From contig NC_057863.1 in NCBI RefSeq assembly GCF_019393635.1, forward strand, positions 641,921,306 through 641,985,305: DNA of 64,000 nucleotides, written 5' to 3'. Below, piece by piece: positions 45,590 through 57,764 of the stretch. The notes under the pieces are model-generated. The model was not told where the DNA came from. It saw only the letters and a list, made by a program, of their open reading frames with translations, and did no database searches. The translations under genes and the position numbers were made by a program. Source of the DNA: Dromiciops gliroides (Eukaryota; Chordata; Mammalia; Microbiotheria; Microbiotheriidae). Numbering within the stretch: the stretch's first letter is position 1; every line of letters starts with the position of its first letter.

Positions 45590-46200
45590 TTCCCCGCCTC
45601 GCCCAAGTCGCCGGGAAGGAAGAAATGGAAAACTTGAGAAAAATGGAGCCCTCACCGCGCTGCGGCCTCGCCGAGCCCCGCCCGCCCGGGCCGCCTCCAT
45701 CTCGTCCTCCGCTTTCCTGCCGGCCACGGCCTGGCCGCCGCCCCGCCGCGCTCCCGTAACGGCCCCTCGCCGTTAGGCATATTCCCGCCTTTTCTCCCCG
45801 GCCGCTCACGCGCTCCGGCGGTTGGCAGGGGAGGGGGGGAAGGAGGAGGGCTGTGTCTCTCCGAGCGCCACCGAAACCCGGAACGCCGGAGCGCCCTGAC
45901 GTCACCGAAAAGCTCTCCTAAGATAGGGTGGCTGTGTCTCACTGTGGGGAAATGCCCCCGGCTACCGCATCCCCTCTGGTTACAGAGGGGAAAATGCGGC
46001 CGGAGGGTCCTTTCCCGCCAAGACGAGCGGTCCCCTCTGTGATTGGCTGAGAAGATCGCACCTCGGGCCACGTGAGGGAGAGGAGGCGGGAAAGATAGCC
46101 CCACCCCCACCCCGCAGCTGTCAATACCGCCTCTGATTGGCTGCAGGGCTCTCGCCTCTCCTCCCTATTGGCCAAGATTACCCGAAGGGGAGGCGGGGAC
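45590..46200. promoter_or_regulatory. Orphan CpG island, probable promoter
   Basis: Dense CpG between two repeat-rich flanks. It holds a CRE-type palindrome TGACGTCA (about 45898-45905) and three CCAAT-box matches in reverse or forward form (GATTGGCTGAG near 46040, GATTGGCTGCAG near 46134, TATTGGCC near 46166). On the minus strand a GC-rich candidate first exon ends at a donor (GCGCG|GTGAGG, about 45656). No coding gene is attached to it here. It might be a distal first exon of ZBTB32, or an antisense or lncRNA start. Confidence 0.6.
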
Positions 46201-46341
46201 TTTGTTCTGCAGTTGGCACCGCCCTCCAGTCTCCAGGCGTATTGGAAATCGCCGGGTCAATAGGCAGAGGAGACACGGGAAGCAGGCTAGGGCCGCCCAG
46301 AGCAGGGCAGAAGAGGGAGGCAGATGGGAAGCAGGGCCTGG

Positions 46342-46510
46342 GATCCTAGATCTGGAGCTGGAGGAGACTTCAGAACCCATCTAGGCTCCTCCTCTCATTT
46401 GACTGACAGATGGGGAAACTGAGGCCCAGGAAGGTTGAGTGACTTGCCCAAGGTCACCCAAGCAGTAGGCATCATCAGGCCAGGGCTCTTTCCAGTGCAC
46501 CTAGCTGCCT
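46342..46510 (-). repeat. MIR3-like marsupial SINE
   Basis: 'atggggaaactgaggcccag' followed by 'gtgacttgcccaaggtcacc', the MIR CORE in reverse. Confidence 0.7.
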
Positions 46511-47545
46511 CTCCTGGTGGGCCTTACTTCCACAGTCCCAAGGGCCTCTCTCCCAAGTTTAGCAGATGTCGCGGGAGGGAAAGTCCCGTTAACCCGAGGA
46601 CAGCAGGGACAGTATGAATTCTGAGTCTTCCGGTCGTACAGAAGATCCCCAAGGCCTGGCTAGTGGGAAAGACTGGAATTCAGAGCTCTTCCAGACCTTG
46701 CAGCGCCCCCCCCCATTGTTTAGCAAGGGTTAATAGCGCGTATCCAGGGCAGAGACCCTCCCTGCCTCTGCCTGCCTGCGGTCTCTGCGGCCACGTGCTG
46801 GCCCGAGAAGCCACCGCCCCCCCAACTTCACCTGCGAGGACGGGGCGCGGACACCCTGCCACTCTCCTTTCCTGCTGCTTGAACCCAGCTCATGCTGGCT
46901 CTATAGTCTCCTTCCGCAGCGTCATCTTCACCGCACCGGGCACATTTGGGGGGCCATAAGGAGGGGGCAGTGGAGCGAGGCCGAGAGCCGGGACTTTGGT
47001 CGGGAAAGTGGAGTGAAAGCACCCCCAACAGCCATCTCAGGGCCACCCCTGAATCCGTGACTTCTGGCCCAGCTTATTCCCACGTGGTTTGGTCAGGGGC
47101 CGGACTGCGCATCTCGGTGTGATGGGGGGACACCCCTCCCGTTAATGACCTATGTGCATAGAGCTGTTTTGAGGCTCGGATGAGACAAGGGGCGCATGAT
47201 TAGGAAGAGCCTGGATGTAGAAGCTTGGATCAGTTACCTAGGCTGGAGCTGCAGCCAGGTTCGGCTGCCTTCCCGTCCTCGGTCCGAGCCTTCTGGCGTG
47301 AGCAGGCTATTCTTGGAAGAAGGGATTTGGGTAACTAGGGCTGCCTTGAAGATGGGATTTACCCACTTGGCTCATCCTTTCCTTTTTCTTCTCTTTGCCC
47401 TCCAGCCTCCCCAGCAGTTCTCCCCCGAGGAATCTGCCGGTCTCTGGGCTTTGACATGAGTCAAACGTTTCAGCCTTTTGAGCTGCGTCCTCGGAAATTC
47501 CTCTGGAAAATATTGAACCCCATACCAGCCACCCTGGGTTTCAAA

Positions 47546-47750
47546 AGGAAGGAAGGAAGGAAGGAAGGAAGGAAGGAAGGAAGGAAGGAAGGAAGGAAGG
47601 AAGGAAGGAAGGAAGGAAGGAAGGAAGGAAGGAAGGAAGGAAGGAAGGAAGGAAGGAAGGAAGGAAGGAAGGAAGGAAGGAAGAAAAGAAAGAAAGGAAG
47701 AAAGGAAGGAAAGAAAGAAAGAAAAGAAAGGAAGGAAGGAAAGAAAAGAA
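47546..47750 (+). repeat. (GGAA)n microsatellite
   Basis: About 34 uninterrupted GGAA units followed by degenerate GAAA/GGAA units. The interval 46510-48470 otherwise holds this array, the CA array at 48053-48113 and unclassified sequence. Confidence 0.95.
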
Positions 47751-48052
47751 AAAAACTTGCCAAGCTATTTAACCAACCAACTCAATTCCAATCTAATGAG
47801 ATATAATGAAACCAATCATGATTAGTGAAAGGTCATCTCCCATGTGTCTATCAGCGGGTCATCTGGTTACCCTTTGCCTGAGTTAAATTCCTGTAACTCC
47901 CACCTTCTTTGCTGAGGGACGATTCTGAGCTTATTCCAGAAAACGGGGAGATCTGTTTTGAGTGTACGGTTTCTTATTTCAACTCCTCTCTTTTAGGACC
48001 CCCTTTCCCCATTGCATAAGTTCTGAGCAGCAATGAATGTACTGCGCTCCCC

Positions 48053-48053
48053 G

Positions 48054-48113
<60 letters not shown>
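48053..48113. repeat. (CA)n microsatellite
   Basis: About 30 uninterrupted CA units. Confidence 0.95.
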
Positions 48114-48115
<2 letters not shown>

Positions 48116-48474
48116 GGTACCTAGCCATGACTGACTCTCTCACCTCTGCTCCATTTCCCCTTCTCCCTTACTTCATCTGGTGTGCAGCACCAGTGGGCTC
48201 TCCTAACGGGATCAAGGAACAGGCAAACCTGTTTTGCCTGTTAAGGGTGGGTGGAAATAGCCAACTTAGAACAAGATTTCGTTCAGCCCCACTCTCAGGC
48301 ATGAACATTGGCTGAGAAGGGAATGTGACCAAACTGGAGCCTGAGAAGGAAGTACAAAGGGATGAGGGCAAAGATGAAACTACCACTCCCTTTCCCCTTG
48401 CCCTGGACTGCCTGCTCTCCAACCCGGAAGGCTCCGTCCAGAACAAACCAGCTCAGAATGAGAAAAAAGAATCT

Positions 48475-48480
48475 TTTATT
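48475..48480 (-). terminator. UPK1A poly(A) signal
   Basis: AATAAA on the minus strand about 300 bp downstream of the UPK1A stop. Confidence 0.8.
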
Positions 48481-48772
48481 TGACACAAGATATGTGCAGG
48501 CAGACAAGGAAAGACTTTACAACTGTTAGTGGGGAACTAGGACTGCCTGGGGTGGAGGAAGAAAGGGAATATAATAGAATCAAAGAGCAGGGAGAGGAAA
48601 GGGTAAGTAATTTTGGAGAGGAAAAGAAGAAAAATGGGAAAAGCAAATGTGTAAGAAGGTCTGGGGGGAGCTTTCTTTCCAATGGACCCATGAAACCATC
48701 TGTGGGGCAAGGGTAGGCCCAGCATGAGGAGAAGCTTCTTCTGGAAAAGATGGATAGGCTTCTGCGAGGGTC

Positions 48773-51700
48773 TCAGAGGATGGTGTAGTAGTACATGGCC
48801 AACAACAACACAGGGAGCTGAGGAAGGAGAGAGGAGTATACCCATATAATCATTCTCTTGCTCTACCCAGGCCCTTAGACTAGAGGGGTGAGGGGAATCT
48901 TCTGCCAGGCTATTGAGTTAATGTAAATGGGGAAATAAGATTAATTCGAACTTCCCCCAATTTCATAAGCACCCCCTCCCAGCACCCTTTGCTATGGGTT
49001 TTTGCCTTCCCAGATCTTGGCTTCATCTCTCACCGTCCACATAAGGATGGCAAATCCAAACCAAGAGATACCCCAGGTGTAGCTATCAATGGCATGGCCA
49101 ATATGTTCAAAGCAGCCCTGCAGGGGAAAGGTACACAGATGGAGAGGTTGGGTTAAGCAATGGTGGGGTGTATTCATAACAGCTAAGAATTAGAAATCAA
49201 AGGGATGCTCATCAGTTGAGGAATGGCCAAACAAGCTGTGGTATATGATGGTGATGGAATAATATTGTGCTATAAGAAATGACAAACACGATGATTTCAG
49301 AAAAACCTGGAGTTACATGAACTTATGCAAAGTGAAGTGAACAGAACTAGGAGAACAGCAATATTGTTTGATGAAGAACTGTGAAAGACTTAGCTATTCT
49401 CAGCAATTCCGTGATCCATGACAATCCCAAAGGACTAATAATGAAACATACTGTGCCTCCCAGAGAAAGAACTGATATTGTTTGAATACAGACTGAAGCA
49501 TGTTATTTTTTACCTTCCTTCTTTCATTCTTTTCCTTTTATTTGAGTCTTGTACAAAATGACTAACATGGAAATGTTTTACATGATTACATATGTATAAC
49601 CTATATCTAATTGCTAAACATCTCAGGGAGAGGGAGGGATAACATTTGGAACTTAAAACAAAAAAATGTTAAAAAATTGTTTTGATGTAATTGGGGGAAA
49701 TTATATGCATACACACATATATAGATATATATGGATATGTATAAATTGGGTGATTAGGGAAAAAAGCAGTAGTCTGATGAAAGGCAAGGTCTGGTGGTAC
49801 CTTGGTGAAGAGGTAGTCTTGGTAGCCAAGTCGACATCCCTCCTCACTGAGAGGGTTGAAGTTGGCGTCCCTCTGGCAACACAGTGGGGGCCACGGAAAC
49901 TCCACCTCTGACGTGGCCTCTCGGAAGGCTGACGTGAAGTTCACCCAGTCCAGGGGCCCCGAGGTACCACAGCATTGTTGCTAGAAAGACAGGCCGGGGA
50001 GAAGGTGAGGAGAAAATGGTGTAGAGTGAAACTCCTTTTACATAGAACCCAGTATCTGGCTGTCTTGGCTCTGGGTTTCTCTCCTTAGCTCCTGATTGTC
50101 TTCACCAACCTAAATGTCTGTGGTTAATATCTCTCTATGGATCCTGCCCATCTCACTGTCTTTGGGAGCCCAAGAACACCCTCACCTCAATCATGACTCG
50201 GTCCCAGAAACGAGTCAGCTCCTGGCCCTGGCTTGTGGGGGCATTGTAATATGTCAGCATCTGCTTGGTGATAAGTGCTGGGTTTGACACCATCTGTAGT
50301 AAAGAGAAAGAGTCAGAAGAGAGGATGGGTTCTTCCCTAGAACCAAGAGGTGAAAAGTCCTTCAGGGAGATAATGCCAACCCTTCTCCCACTCTCTGCCA
50401 CCCTAGCCTTCCAAGCCTCTCTAGGGGAGTTCTTTTTTTTAATTAATTAATTTTTTTGAATAGAATTATATTTTCCAAAATATATGTAAAAAACAAATTT
50501 TGACATCAATTTTTTAAAACTTTGTGTTCCAACTTCTCTTCCTCCCTCCCTTCCCACCCCCCACCCACAAGAACTCAAGCAATTCAAAATAAGCTATACA
50601 TGAGTAGTTATGGAAAACATTCCCACATTAGCTAGGTTGTGAGAGAAAACAGTCAAAAACCAAAACTTCAGATTAAGGAATTGTCAAAAACAAACAACAA
50701 AAATTTTTTTTTAATTGTTTCCATCTGTTTTCAGATACTATCAGTTCTTTCTTTGCAGATGGATTGCAATTTGCATAAGTTCTAGGGGAGTTCTTAACAC
50801 TTTATGTCCTGTACCCCCTTGGGCAGTCTGGTGAAACCTTCAGACCCCTTCCTGCCCCAGAATCATGTTCTTAAATGCATAAAATAAAATCCAGAGGATT
50901 ACTGTGGAAACCACTTTTATTGCAATAATTACTAAAATCTTTTGAAATGCAAGTTCACAGACTCTGGGTTAAGAATCCTTGCTTTGGTCCCATATCCCTC
51001 CACAAGCATCCTCTGCCACCTTGCCTGAACCCCTTAACTCCCCCGGGGGTGCTCACATAGTCTCTGTGGGTATATGATGTGATGCACGAGGCACATTCAA
51101 ACACATAGACAATCAGCATCAATACCAGGTACTAGAGAGGAAAGAGAAGAGGGTCAAATAGGAAGGGGGCAGGATCCATGGTGGTGCAGGGTCGGGGAGG
51201 GTGGCTTAGGATCATGGTGGGATGATTTGGTTTAAAAGGGAATGGAAAGGAGTTGTTCATTGGGGTTCAATCAGGAAATTGTGGCTCCCAGGATTTTGGA
51301 AATAATCCAGTTGGGAGAGATGGGAAGAACCCAGCTAAAGGTCACTTCTGCTGTCACCCATTTCCCTATCCACCCCACCCCTGACCGTGAGAATCATTCC
51401 TCTGCTGTAGCACAGGACTGCTCCTATGCCAAAACTGGCAACCACGAAGAGGGAGAAGCCGGTGAAAATCGCGATCCAGGCCCCCGCGAAGACGTCATCC
51501 TTGCCAGAGACCCCGAGCAGAGGGTAGACCCGGTACTGATCCGCCGTCACCCAAACAGTCTCCGCAAACAGCGCCAGGCCTGACAGCTGGACCAAGAGAC
51601 CAGTCAGGGTGGGGCACACACAGCCTCCTACCCCCTTTGGTACCCTTTAGCCCAGCTTCAAACATCTTTCACCCAGGACAATCTCCTCGCTTCTGCCAGC

Positions 51701-52348
51701 ACCTTGCAGCCCTCCACACCCATTAACTTAAAGCAATTCAACAATTACTGACCGCAAGCCTCACTGTTGCATAATATTCCCTAATCTCCTTTCCTAATAC
51801 CCACTGCAAAGCTTTGTATCACCTGCCCTGTTTTCGATATGTTCAGACCACATTTGAGTATATATCCATTCTCCGCACTGATTTCATTGCTCTGATCACA
51901 TGCAAATTAACCATGCAAAACAACCAAATCAATGTGTTTGTTTTTTTCACTCAACTAATCCTGTTTCCCCATTTTTACACTAATTCAAATCCCCTTGCTA
52001 GGGATTTCAGCACTGCTAAATGAGGGGTCTGGGCAGATGGGGGTAGGGCTGAGGGATGGTGTACAATTTCCCCTAAACCCAGCCTCTTACTTCTCATCTT
52101 TATGATACCATTTCCCCACTAATGCCTGTGCCCTAGAATTGCCTCTTCTCTTTCCCAGAATCCACTCTTAGATCCCTGTGGCAAACTATGTCTTCAGTTT
52201 TCTACCTGAGCCCTATTTCCTCTACCCTAACCCCCTGGGAGAAGAGACCCCCATGGAGGCAAAGGGAACTGGGATATGTTACCAGGATGATGATGTTTCC
52301 AAGGACCAGTAAGCCCACCACTGCTGGGGATCCTTTCTCTGCTGCCAT
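48773..52348 (-). CDS. UPK1A: UPK1A (uroplakin 1a), urothelial tetraspanin
   Basis: Uroplakin 1a is a four-pass tetraspanin that pairs with UPK2 in apical plaques of bladder urothelium; its glycan is the docking site for FimH of uropathogenic E. coli. Seven exons: 52283-52348, 51386-51586, 51057-51131, 50186-50293, 49801-49980, 49034-49117 and 48773-48817. They give 252 aa (human 258), all phase 0. The start MAAEKGSPAVVGLLVLGNII leads into TM1. TM2 is around GAWIAIFTGFSLFVVASFG. The large loop has the tetraspanin CCG motif (QQCCGTSGPLDWVNFTSAF), and the NFT glycosylation sequon is conserved. TM4 is SWFGFAILMW to LPVLLLAMYYYTIL. Two introns carry L1 pieces. Confidence 0.97.
49150..49690 (+). 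repeat. L1 LINE 3' end in a UPK1A intron
   Basis: Contains 'ggaataatattgtgctataagaaatga'-type text (end of ORF2) and the L1 3' UTR ('aaagaactgatattgtttga', 'aaatgtttta'). It is antisense to UPK1A. Confidence 0.78.
50435..50780 (-). repeat. L1 LINE 3'-end insertion with 15-bp duplication in a UPK1A intron
   Basis: Starts with poly(T) and carries the reversed L1 3' UTR seen at 33.4-33.67 kb. It is flanked by a perfect TCTAGGGGAGTTCTT at 50420-50434 and 50781-50795, so it is a clean 5'-truncated L1 insertion. Confidence 0.88.
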
Positions 52349-52610
52349 GACCCCCTGTAACACAAGTGGAATTCCAAGGACCCTCATTCTCTATTTTGTG
52401 GCTCAGCTTCTCCCCAGCTACCCCACCCCCAGTCCTTCCAATCCAGCTGTGTCTGTCCCCACAAACCCAGAACTCAGATATTGATATACGTATGTATGTA
52501 TATTTCTGTTCACTCTGCTCCCCCTCTGCTCCCTGCTCGCCCTGCTCTTACCTCTTTTTCACTCTGGTGATTGTCAGTCAGTCTTTGCTGGGACCCTACC
52601 TAGGGCAGCT

Positions 52611-52617
52611 TTTTATA
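52611..52617 (-). promoter_or_regulatory. UPK1A TATA box candidate
   Basis: TATAAAA on the minus strand about 265 bp upstream of the UPK1A start codon, within low-CpG sequence. This fits a tissue-restricted promoter. Transcription would start near 52585. Confidence 0.45.
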
Positions 52618-53199
52618 TCACCCAGAGGAGTATGTGTGTGTGTGACCACACCCTGAATTCCCTTTCCTTTGGACAGATTGGGGCAGAGTGCAGCACATTG
52701 GTGGGTTTTCTCAAGCGTCTGGAGAAACTGAAATTCCTGGTGTATCTAAGACAATGGGCACAGGAGAGAGAAGGAGTTAGCTGGAAAGGGGGGTTATGGA
52801 TGATGGGTGTGGAACTGGGAGAGAAATGGGGCTTAAATTCCAAGGGAGCCAGCTAAAATAAGAAAATCATTTTCAGGGAGAGGGGATCCAAGCAGGGTGC
52901 ATTGGAGAGAAAAGATGGACCTATTTTTAGGGTTTGTCAAGAAGAAACCATTGGCTTTTGGGGCATTGAGGTGGTAAATTTCTTTCTCATTCCCTCATCC
53001 CTCCCCATGAACTTTTCATGGACCTGAAATTCTAGTCTGTGCAGCTTAGCTGAGTGTCTCATTGGGCAGGATCTATGGGAATTCAGTGAAGTGCCATAAG
53101 ATATAGGAAGAAGGCGGCTCTTGGGGAAGGGGCCAAGCCGGAATGTTGGTGGCTTAGTGGGTGGGCATTATAGTTGACAGTAATGATTAAGAAATGTAG

Positions 53200-53500
53200 C
53201 CAGCCATCCTGGTCCTGACCCACAACATCTCCCCCACTGTTACAGATTCTTGACTAGTGTTCCTGCCTCCAGTCTCTTCACTTTCTAATCCATCCTTCCC
53301 ATAGCTGCCAAAATAATTTCCCATAAACACAGATCTAACATCTAACATGGCTCTGGTAAAACAAAAACCAAACAAAAACCAAAACCAAACCCAGCTAGTC
53401 TCCTATCTTTAGTCCAGGAGAGAATAAAATATACACTCCAATCATGTAGTTAAGGCAGGCCATAATCTGGCTTCAAAATACCTTCCTAATTTAATTTATT
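53200..53500 (+). repeat. L2 LINE 3' UTR fragment
   Basis: 'cctgcctccagtctcttcac' and 'tctaatccatccttcccata' followed by 'gctgccaaaat' is the classic L2 3' UTR. Confidence 0.75.
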
Positions 53501-53536
53501 TTAATTTATTTTTATTTTCCTTTTTTCTTTTGGGGC

Positions 53537-53664
53537 AATTGGGGTTAAGTGACTTGCCCAGGGTCACACAGCTAGTAAGTGTCAAGTGTTGGAGCCCGGA
53601 TTTGAACTCAGGTCCTCCTGAATCCAGGGCCGGTGCTTTATCCACTGTGCCACCTAGCTGCCCC
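53537..53664 (-). repeat. MAR1/WSINE1-type SINE
   Basis: Minus-strand copy set in TTTTAATTTATT repeats on both sides, which resemble its target-site duplication. Two shorter fragments of the same family lie at about 53885-53945 and 54025-54065. Confidence 0.88.
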
Positions 53665-54279
53665 TTAATTTATTTTAATTTAATAATTATTTTATTTATT
53701 TTAATGTAATTAATTTAATTCCGTACTTAACAAACACCAAGTAAACGAGTGTTTCCATGTACAAAATAAAATAAAAGATTGAACACAAAAGCACCAGATC
53801 TGCACCTCCAAATCTTTTCAGGTGTTCCTCCAAACAATTCACCATATTCTTTTTGTTTTGTGTTTTTTTTGTTTGTTTTTGTTTTGGGGGTTAAGTGACT
53901 TGCCCAGGGTCATGCAGCTAGTAAGTGTCAAGTGTCTAAAGCTGTTTGTTGTTGTTGTTGTTGTTGTTTGTTTGTTTGTTTTTGAAAATCTGCAGTGCAG
54001 TTATCCGCGTGCGCACACACATGTGTGAGGCAATTAGGGTTAAGTGATTTGCCCAAGGTCACCACCATATTCTTTTCAAAGCTATATTGCTTGTCTGTTT
54101 CCTACTAACCCTCCTTCTCTTCTATGCACTTTTTAAAAATGCTTTGGTATTCCTCTTTTCTTTATTTTCCTTTTCCTTCCTTCCTTCTAGTAAGTCTTTT
54201 ATGACCCCCTCCATCTCTTCCCTCCTAATATCACTTATGCATGACCTGGCAAAACAAATCCCAACATTGGTCATATCCA

Positions 54280-54730
54280 AAAATATTTGTCTCATTCTAC
54301 ACCTTGAGTTCCTCACCTCATAGTCAGGCAGTGGGAAGCATGGGTCATCATGGGATTGTGGTTCCAGACTTATTTCCCTTCTGCTTTAACCAATTTGGAC
54401 TAGCAGCTCCCACTCAAACTCCAGGCATCATACAGACTCTCTTCCCTCTACCTAGAATGTACTCACTCATTTCAGCTTTTCAGAATCCTTTTCTTTCTTC
54501 CAAGTTAGGCTGCTGCTTCCCTGAGTCTAGCTAGAAAAGTTCTCTTTCCTCAGATATCCATAGGGCTTTCTGTCCAGACATCTCTTTTGCTCTCATCATT
54601 CCCTTTGTCTCAGTAGACATGTTATATTGTCTGCTGCCCCAACTCCCTGTAGAATATTACCCTCTTGAGAGCAGGGACCATCATTTTAAAATGTTTGCAT
54701 CTTTAGCACTGAGTCCAGTGCCTTGCATTT
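54280..54730 (+). repeat. L2 LINE 3' end
   Basis: 'cctctacctagaatgtact', 'ctcttgagagcagggacc' and 'gcactgagtccagtgccttg' form an L2 3' terminus. Confidence 0.65.
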
Positions 54731-54939
54731 AAGAAAGAGAATAGAAGGAAGTTTAGGAAGGGACACAGACAAACAAGGCAATGTTGCAACTAACTATACT
54801 AAATTCAAATAATAATAAATAATAAAATAGTGATGATAGTAAAAATAGCCTGCATTTATGTAGCCCATTAAGGTTTGCAAAGTACTTTACAAATATTAGC
54901 TCTGATCTTCTATTACTGTTTTGTTGTTGTTGTTTTGTT

Positions 54940-55093
54940 TTGTTTTGTTTTGTTTTTGCAGGGCAATGAGGGTTAAGTGACTTGCCCAGGGTCACACAAC
55001 TAGTAAGTGTCAAGTGTCTGAGGCTGACTTTGAACTCAGGTCCTCCTGAATCCAGGGCCAGTGTGCTATCCACTGTGCCACCTAGCTGCCCCA
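54940..55093 (-). repeat. MAR1/WSINE1-type SINE
   Basis: Full minus-strand copy beginning after a GTTTT array and ending CCACCTAGCTGCCCC. Confidence 0.92.
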
Positions 55094-55850
55094 ATACTCA
55101 CTCATATTCCATTCATTCATTCCCTGGGGGAGGGACATCCTTCGGTTTTCAGTTCTTCATTGCAACAAAGAGAGAGTCTCCTGATGTCCTTCCTTGGGGA
55201 TTTGGATTCAGTTCAAATCCTACCTCTGGAAGGAGGCCTTTCCTACTAGGTCTTTCTTTCTGATATTACTTTCCATTTGCACTATATATATCGTATGTAC
55301 AATGTCTGCATGTTGCCTCGCCCTTTAGATTGTGGTCCTTAAAGGCAGGGAGCTTGTTTCCTCCTTTCTTTGTATCACAGGTGCTGAGCTGTTAAGGGCT
55401 AAAATTCTAGCTAGTCTGTCTAAAATATCTAATGAGTGGTCGCCAATAAATTATAAGCTTTAGCAAGAGTTAGACTTTTAAGCATTTATTAAGGAGAATA
55501 AGAGTTTGGTAAAGAGAGAGAAAAAGGCCTAGATTCCTATCTATTAAAGGAAGAGCACATTTCTAGCTCCGCTCTCCACTAGAGTCCAAAGGAAAGAGCG
55601 CGCGAGACTGAGCGCCAGTCTCTTCCTTCCTCCTCCCACTAGCCTGCATCACTTCCTGACTCCTGGTCTTGCCCTCAAAGACCTTTGCTTCATGGGCAGA
55701 ACTCTTCTACAGTAAGTATCCAGCAGGTGGCGTCATTCCAATCGTTACAGAGCACTATTAGTCACACAGTAGGTACTTAATAAATGCTTGTTGACTGGCC
55801 ATAAATATTTTTGTACAGATGAGATCTTTTCCTCTTTCTTTTATTTCTTT

Positions 55851-56021
55851 TTTTAAAAATTTCTTTCTTTCTTTCTTTTTTTTTTTTGCAGGGCAATGAG
55901 GGTTCAACAACTTGCTCAGGGTCACACAGCCAGTAAGTGTCAAGTGTCTGAGGCTGGATTTGAACTCAGGTCCTCCTGAATACAGAGCTAGTGCTTTATG
56001 CGCTGCACCACCTAGCTGCCC
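55851..56021 (-). repeat. SINE with 20-bp target-site duplication
   Basis: CCTCTTTCTTTTATTTCTTT at 55831-55850 and 56022-56041 flanks a minus-strand MAR1/WSINE1-type copy. Confidence 0.93.
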
Positions 56022-56164
56022 CCTCTTTCTTTTATTTCTTTGGGATATAGGCCTACTAATGGTATCATTTGGTCAAAGTGTATGCACAATCCAGTCACTT
56101 TTAGGGTATGGATCCAAACTGCATTCCAGAACGTGTGGAACAACTCACAGCACCACCAGCAGAT

Positions 56165-56372
56165 CATAAGAATTCTAGATTTCATGCTAGAAGATACCCA
56201 AGAGGTCACTGAGTCCAACCCCCTTTATATACAGATGAGGAAACTGAGGCACAGAAAAGTTAAGTGACTTGCCCAGAGTCACACAACTAGCAAGTGACTG
56301 CAATAGGATATGAACTCAGGACTTCTTGACTATAGGCCCAGAGCTCTATCCACCACACCATACTGCCCCACA
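56165..56372 (-). repeat. MIR3-like marsupial SINE
   Basis: 'gagtccaaccccctttatat' then 'gaggaaactgaggcacagaa' and the reversed MIR CORE to 'ctctatccaccacaccat'. Confidence 0.75.
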
Positions 56373-56879
56373 ATGCCTGCAGTTGTCTCACTACTACCTC
56401 ACCTATTATCCTGACATAGCCACTGCCAGCTCCCCTGTTAGCCTCCCAGAGTCTCCTGGTAAGCCTCCATGACTGTCCTCCCACTCCTACTTAGTGTCCC
56501 CATGCACAGTTTATGTGTCCTTCCACAGCACCTCCTATAATTGTCATTTCCCTTTTTGGCCATCATTGTCAATCTGATGGGTTTGAGAGAGAATCTCAGA
56601 GTTGTTTTATTTTCACTTCTCTTTTTCTTAGTGATTTGGAACAATTTTTCATAAGGTTGTTTCTAGCTTGCTTTTCTTCTTTTGAAAACTGCTTGTTCTT
56701 ATTCTTTCAATCAATCGAGAAACATATAAGTGCCTATTATATGCCAGGTACTGAGATAAGCACTAAAGATACCCCCCCAAAAAAAAAGACAAAAGACAGC
56801 CCCTGATCGTAAGGAGTTCCCAATCTAATGGGGGTAGAGAGTATGCAAACAAATGTAGACAGAGGAGCTATGGAGAGGA

Positions 56880-57590
56880 TAAATAGGAAATCATTCACAG
56901 TTGGAAGGCACTAGAGTTGAGAGTTTGAGAAAGGTTTGCAGTCAAAGGTGGGATTTTAGTAGGGACTTAAAGGAATCCAGGGAAATCAGCAATAGGAGTT
57001 GAGAAGAGAGGTGTTCCAGACATGGAGGGCAGCCCAAGCAAATGAAGAGGCAGGGAGTCTTTCTTGGATACGTTTTTGGGAAAGTCCCTTTGACAGCTGA
57101 ATGGAGGATAGACTGGAATGGGGAGAGAGTTGAGGCAGCGGCCAGGGCAATAGTCCAGGTGTGAGGGGATGAGGACCTGGATCAAAGTGGGGGCTATGTC
57201 AGAGGAGAGGAGGGGGCATATTCAAGAGATGGTGCGGCCAGCCGTGAGGGCCCCGGTGAGATTGTGTGACAATAAATTGGTAGTGAACCCAGTCAGAACA
57301 CTTGCTTATTTTATCTGCCTTTGTTTAGCAGAACTTGTGTAGGAGGGAGGGTGATGAATAGTGGGAGTGATCCAAGGCTGAGACTTAGTTGTAGTCAGTG
57401 ATATGGTAAGGGTTCTAGGGATTCAAGAAAGGAGAACAGCTTAGAGTTGAATTGGTTCATCAAAGGGTCAAGATGGGGATAAGAGGAGAGAGTGGTCAAT
57501 GCAGGGGTGATGGCTTGGGAGAAAATTGAGGGGTCAAGGGATTGGAGATAATGGTTCATGGGAAGTGAGTATATTGAGGAACTGAGTGGT
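56880..57590 (-). repeat. L2 LINE antisense fragment
   Basis: 'gaatggaggatagactggaat' and 'gggcaatagtccaggtgtga' match the reverse of the L2 copies above. It is followed at once by the SINE at 57608. Confidence 0.65.
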
Positions 57591-57607
57591 TAAAGTGTTT
57601 GAAGGAG

Positions 57608-57764
57608 GGGCAGCTAGGTGGTGCAGTAGGTAGAGCACCAGCCCTGGAGTCAGGAGGACCTGAGTTCAAATCCGGCCTCAGATACTTAACACTTACTAGC
57701 TGTGTGACCCTGGGCAAGTCACTTAACCCCAAATGCCTCACCAAAAAATAAAAAAAATTTTTAA
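57608..57764 (+). repeat. SINE with 16-bp target-site duplication
   Basis: AAAGTGTTTGAAGGAG at 57592-57607 and 57765-57780 brackets a full plus-strand copy. Confidence 0.94.

Noticed and set aside
47456-47806. Frame encoding repeated Lys-Glu-Gly-Arg
   Set aside because: Direct translation of the GGAA microsatellite.
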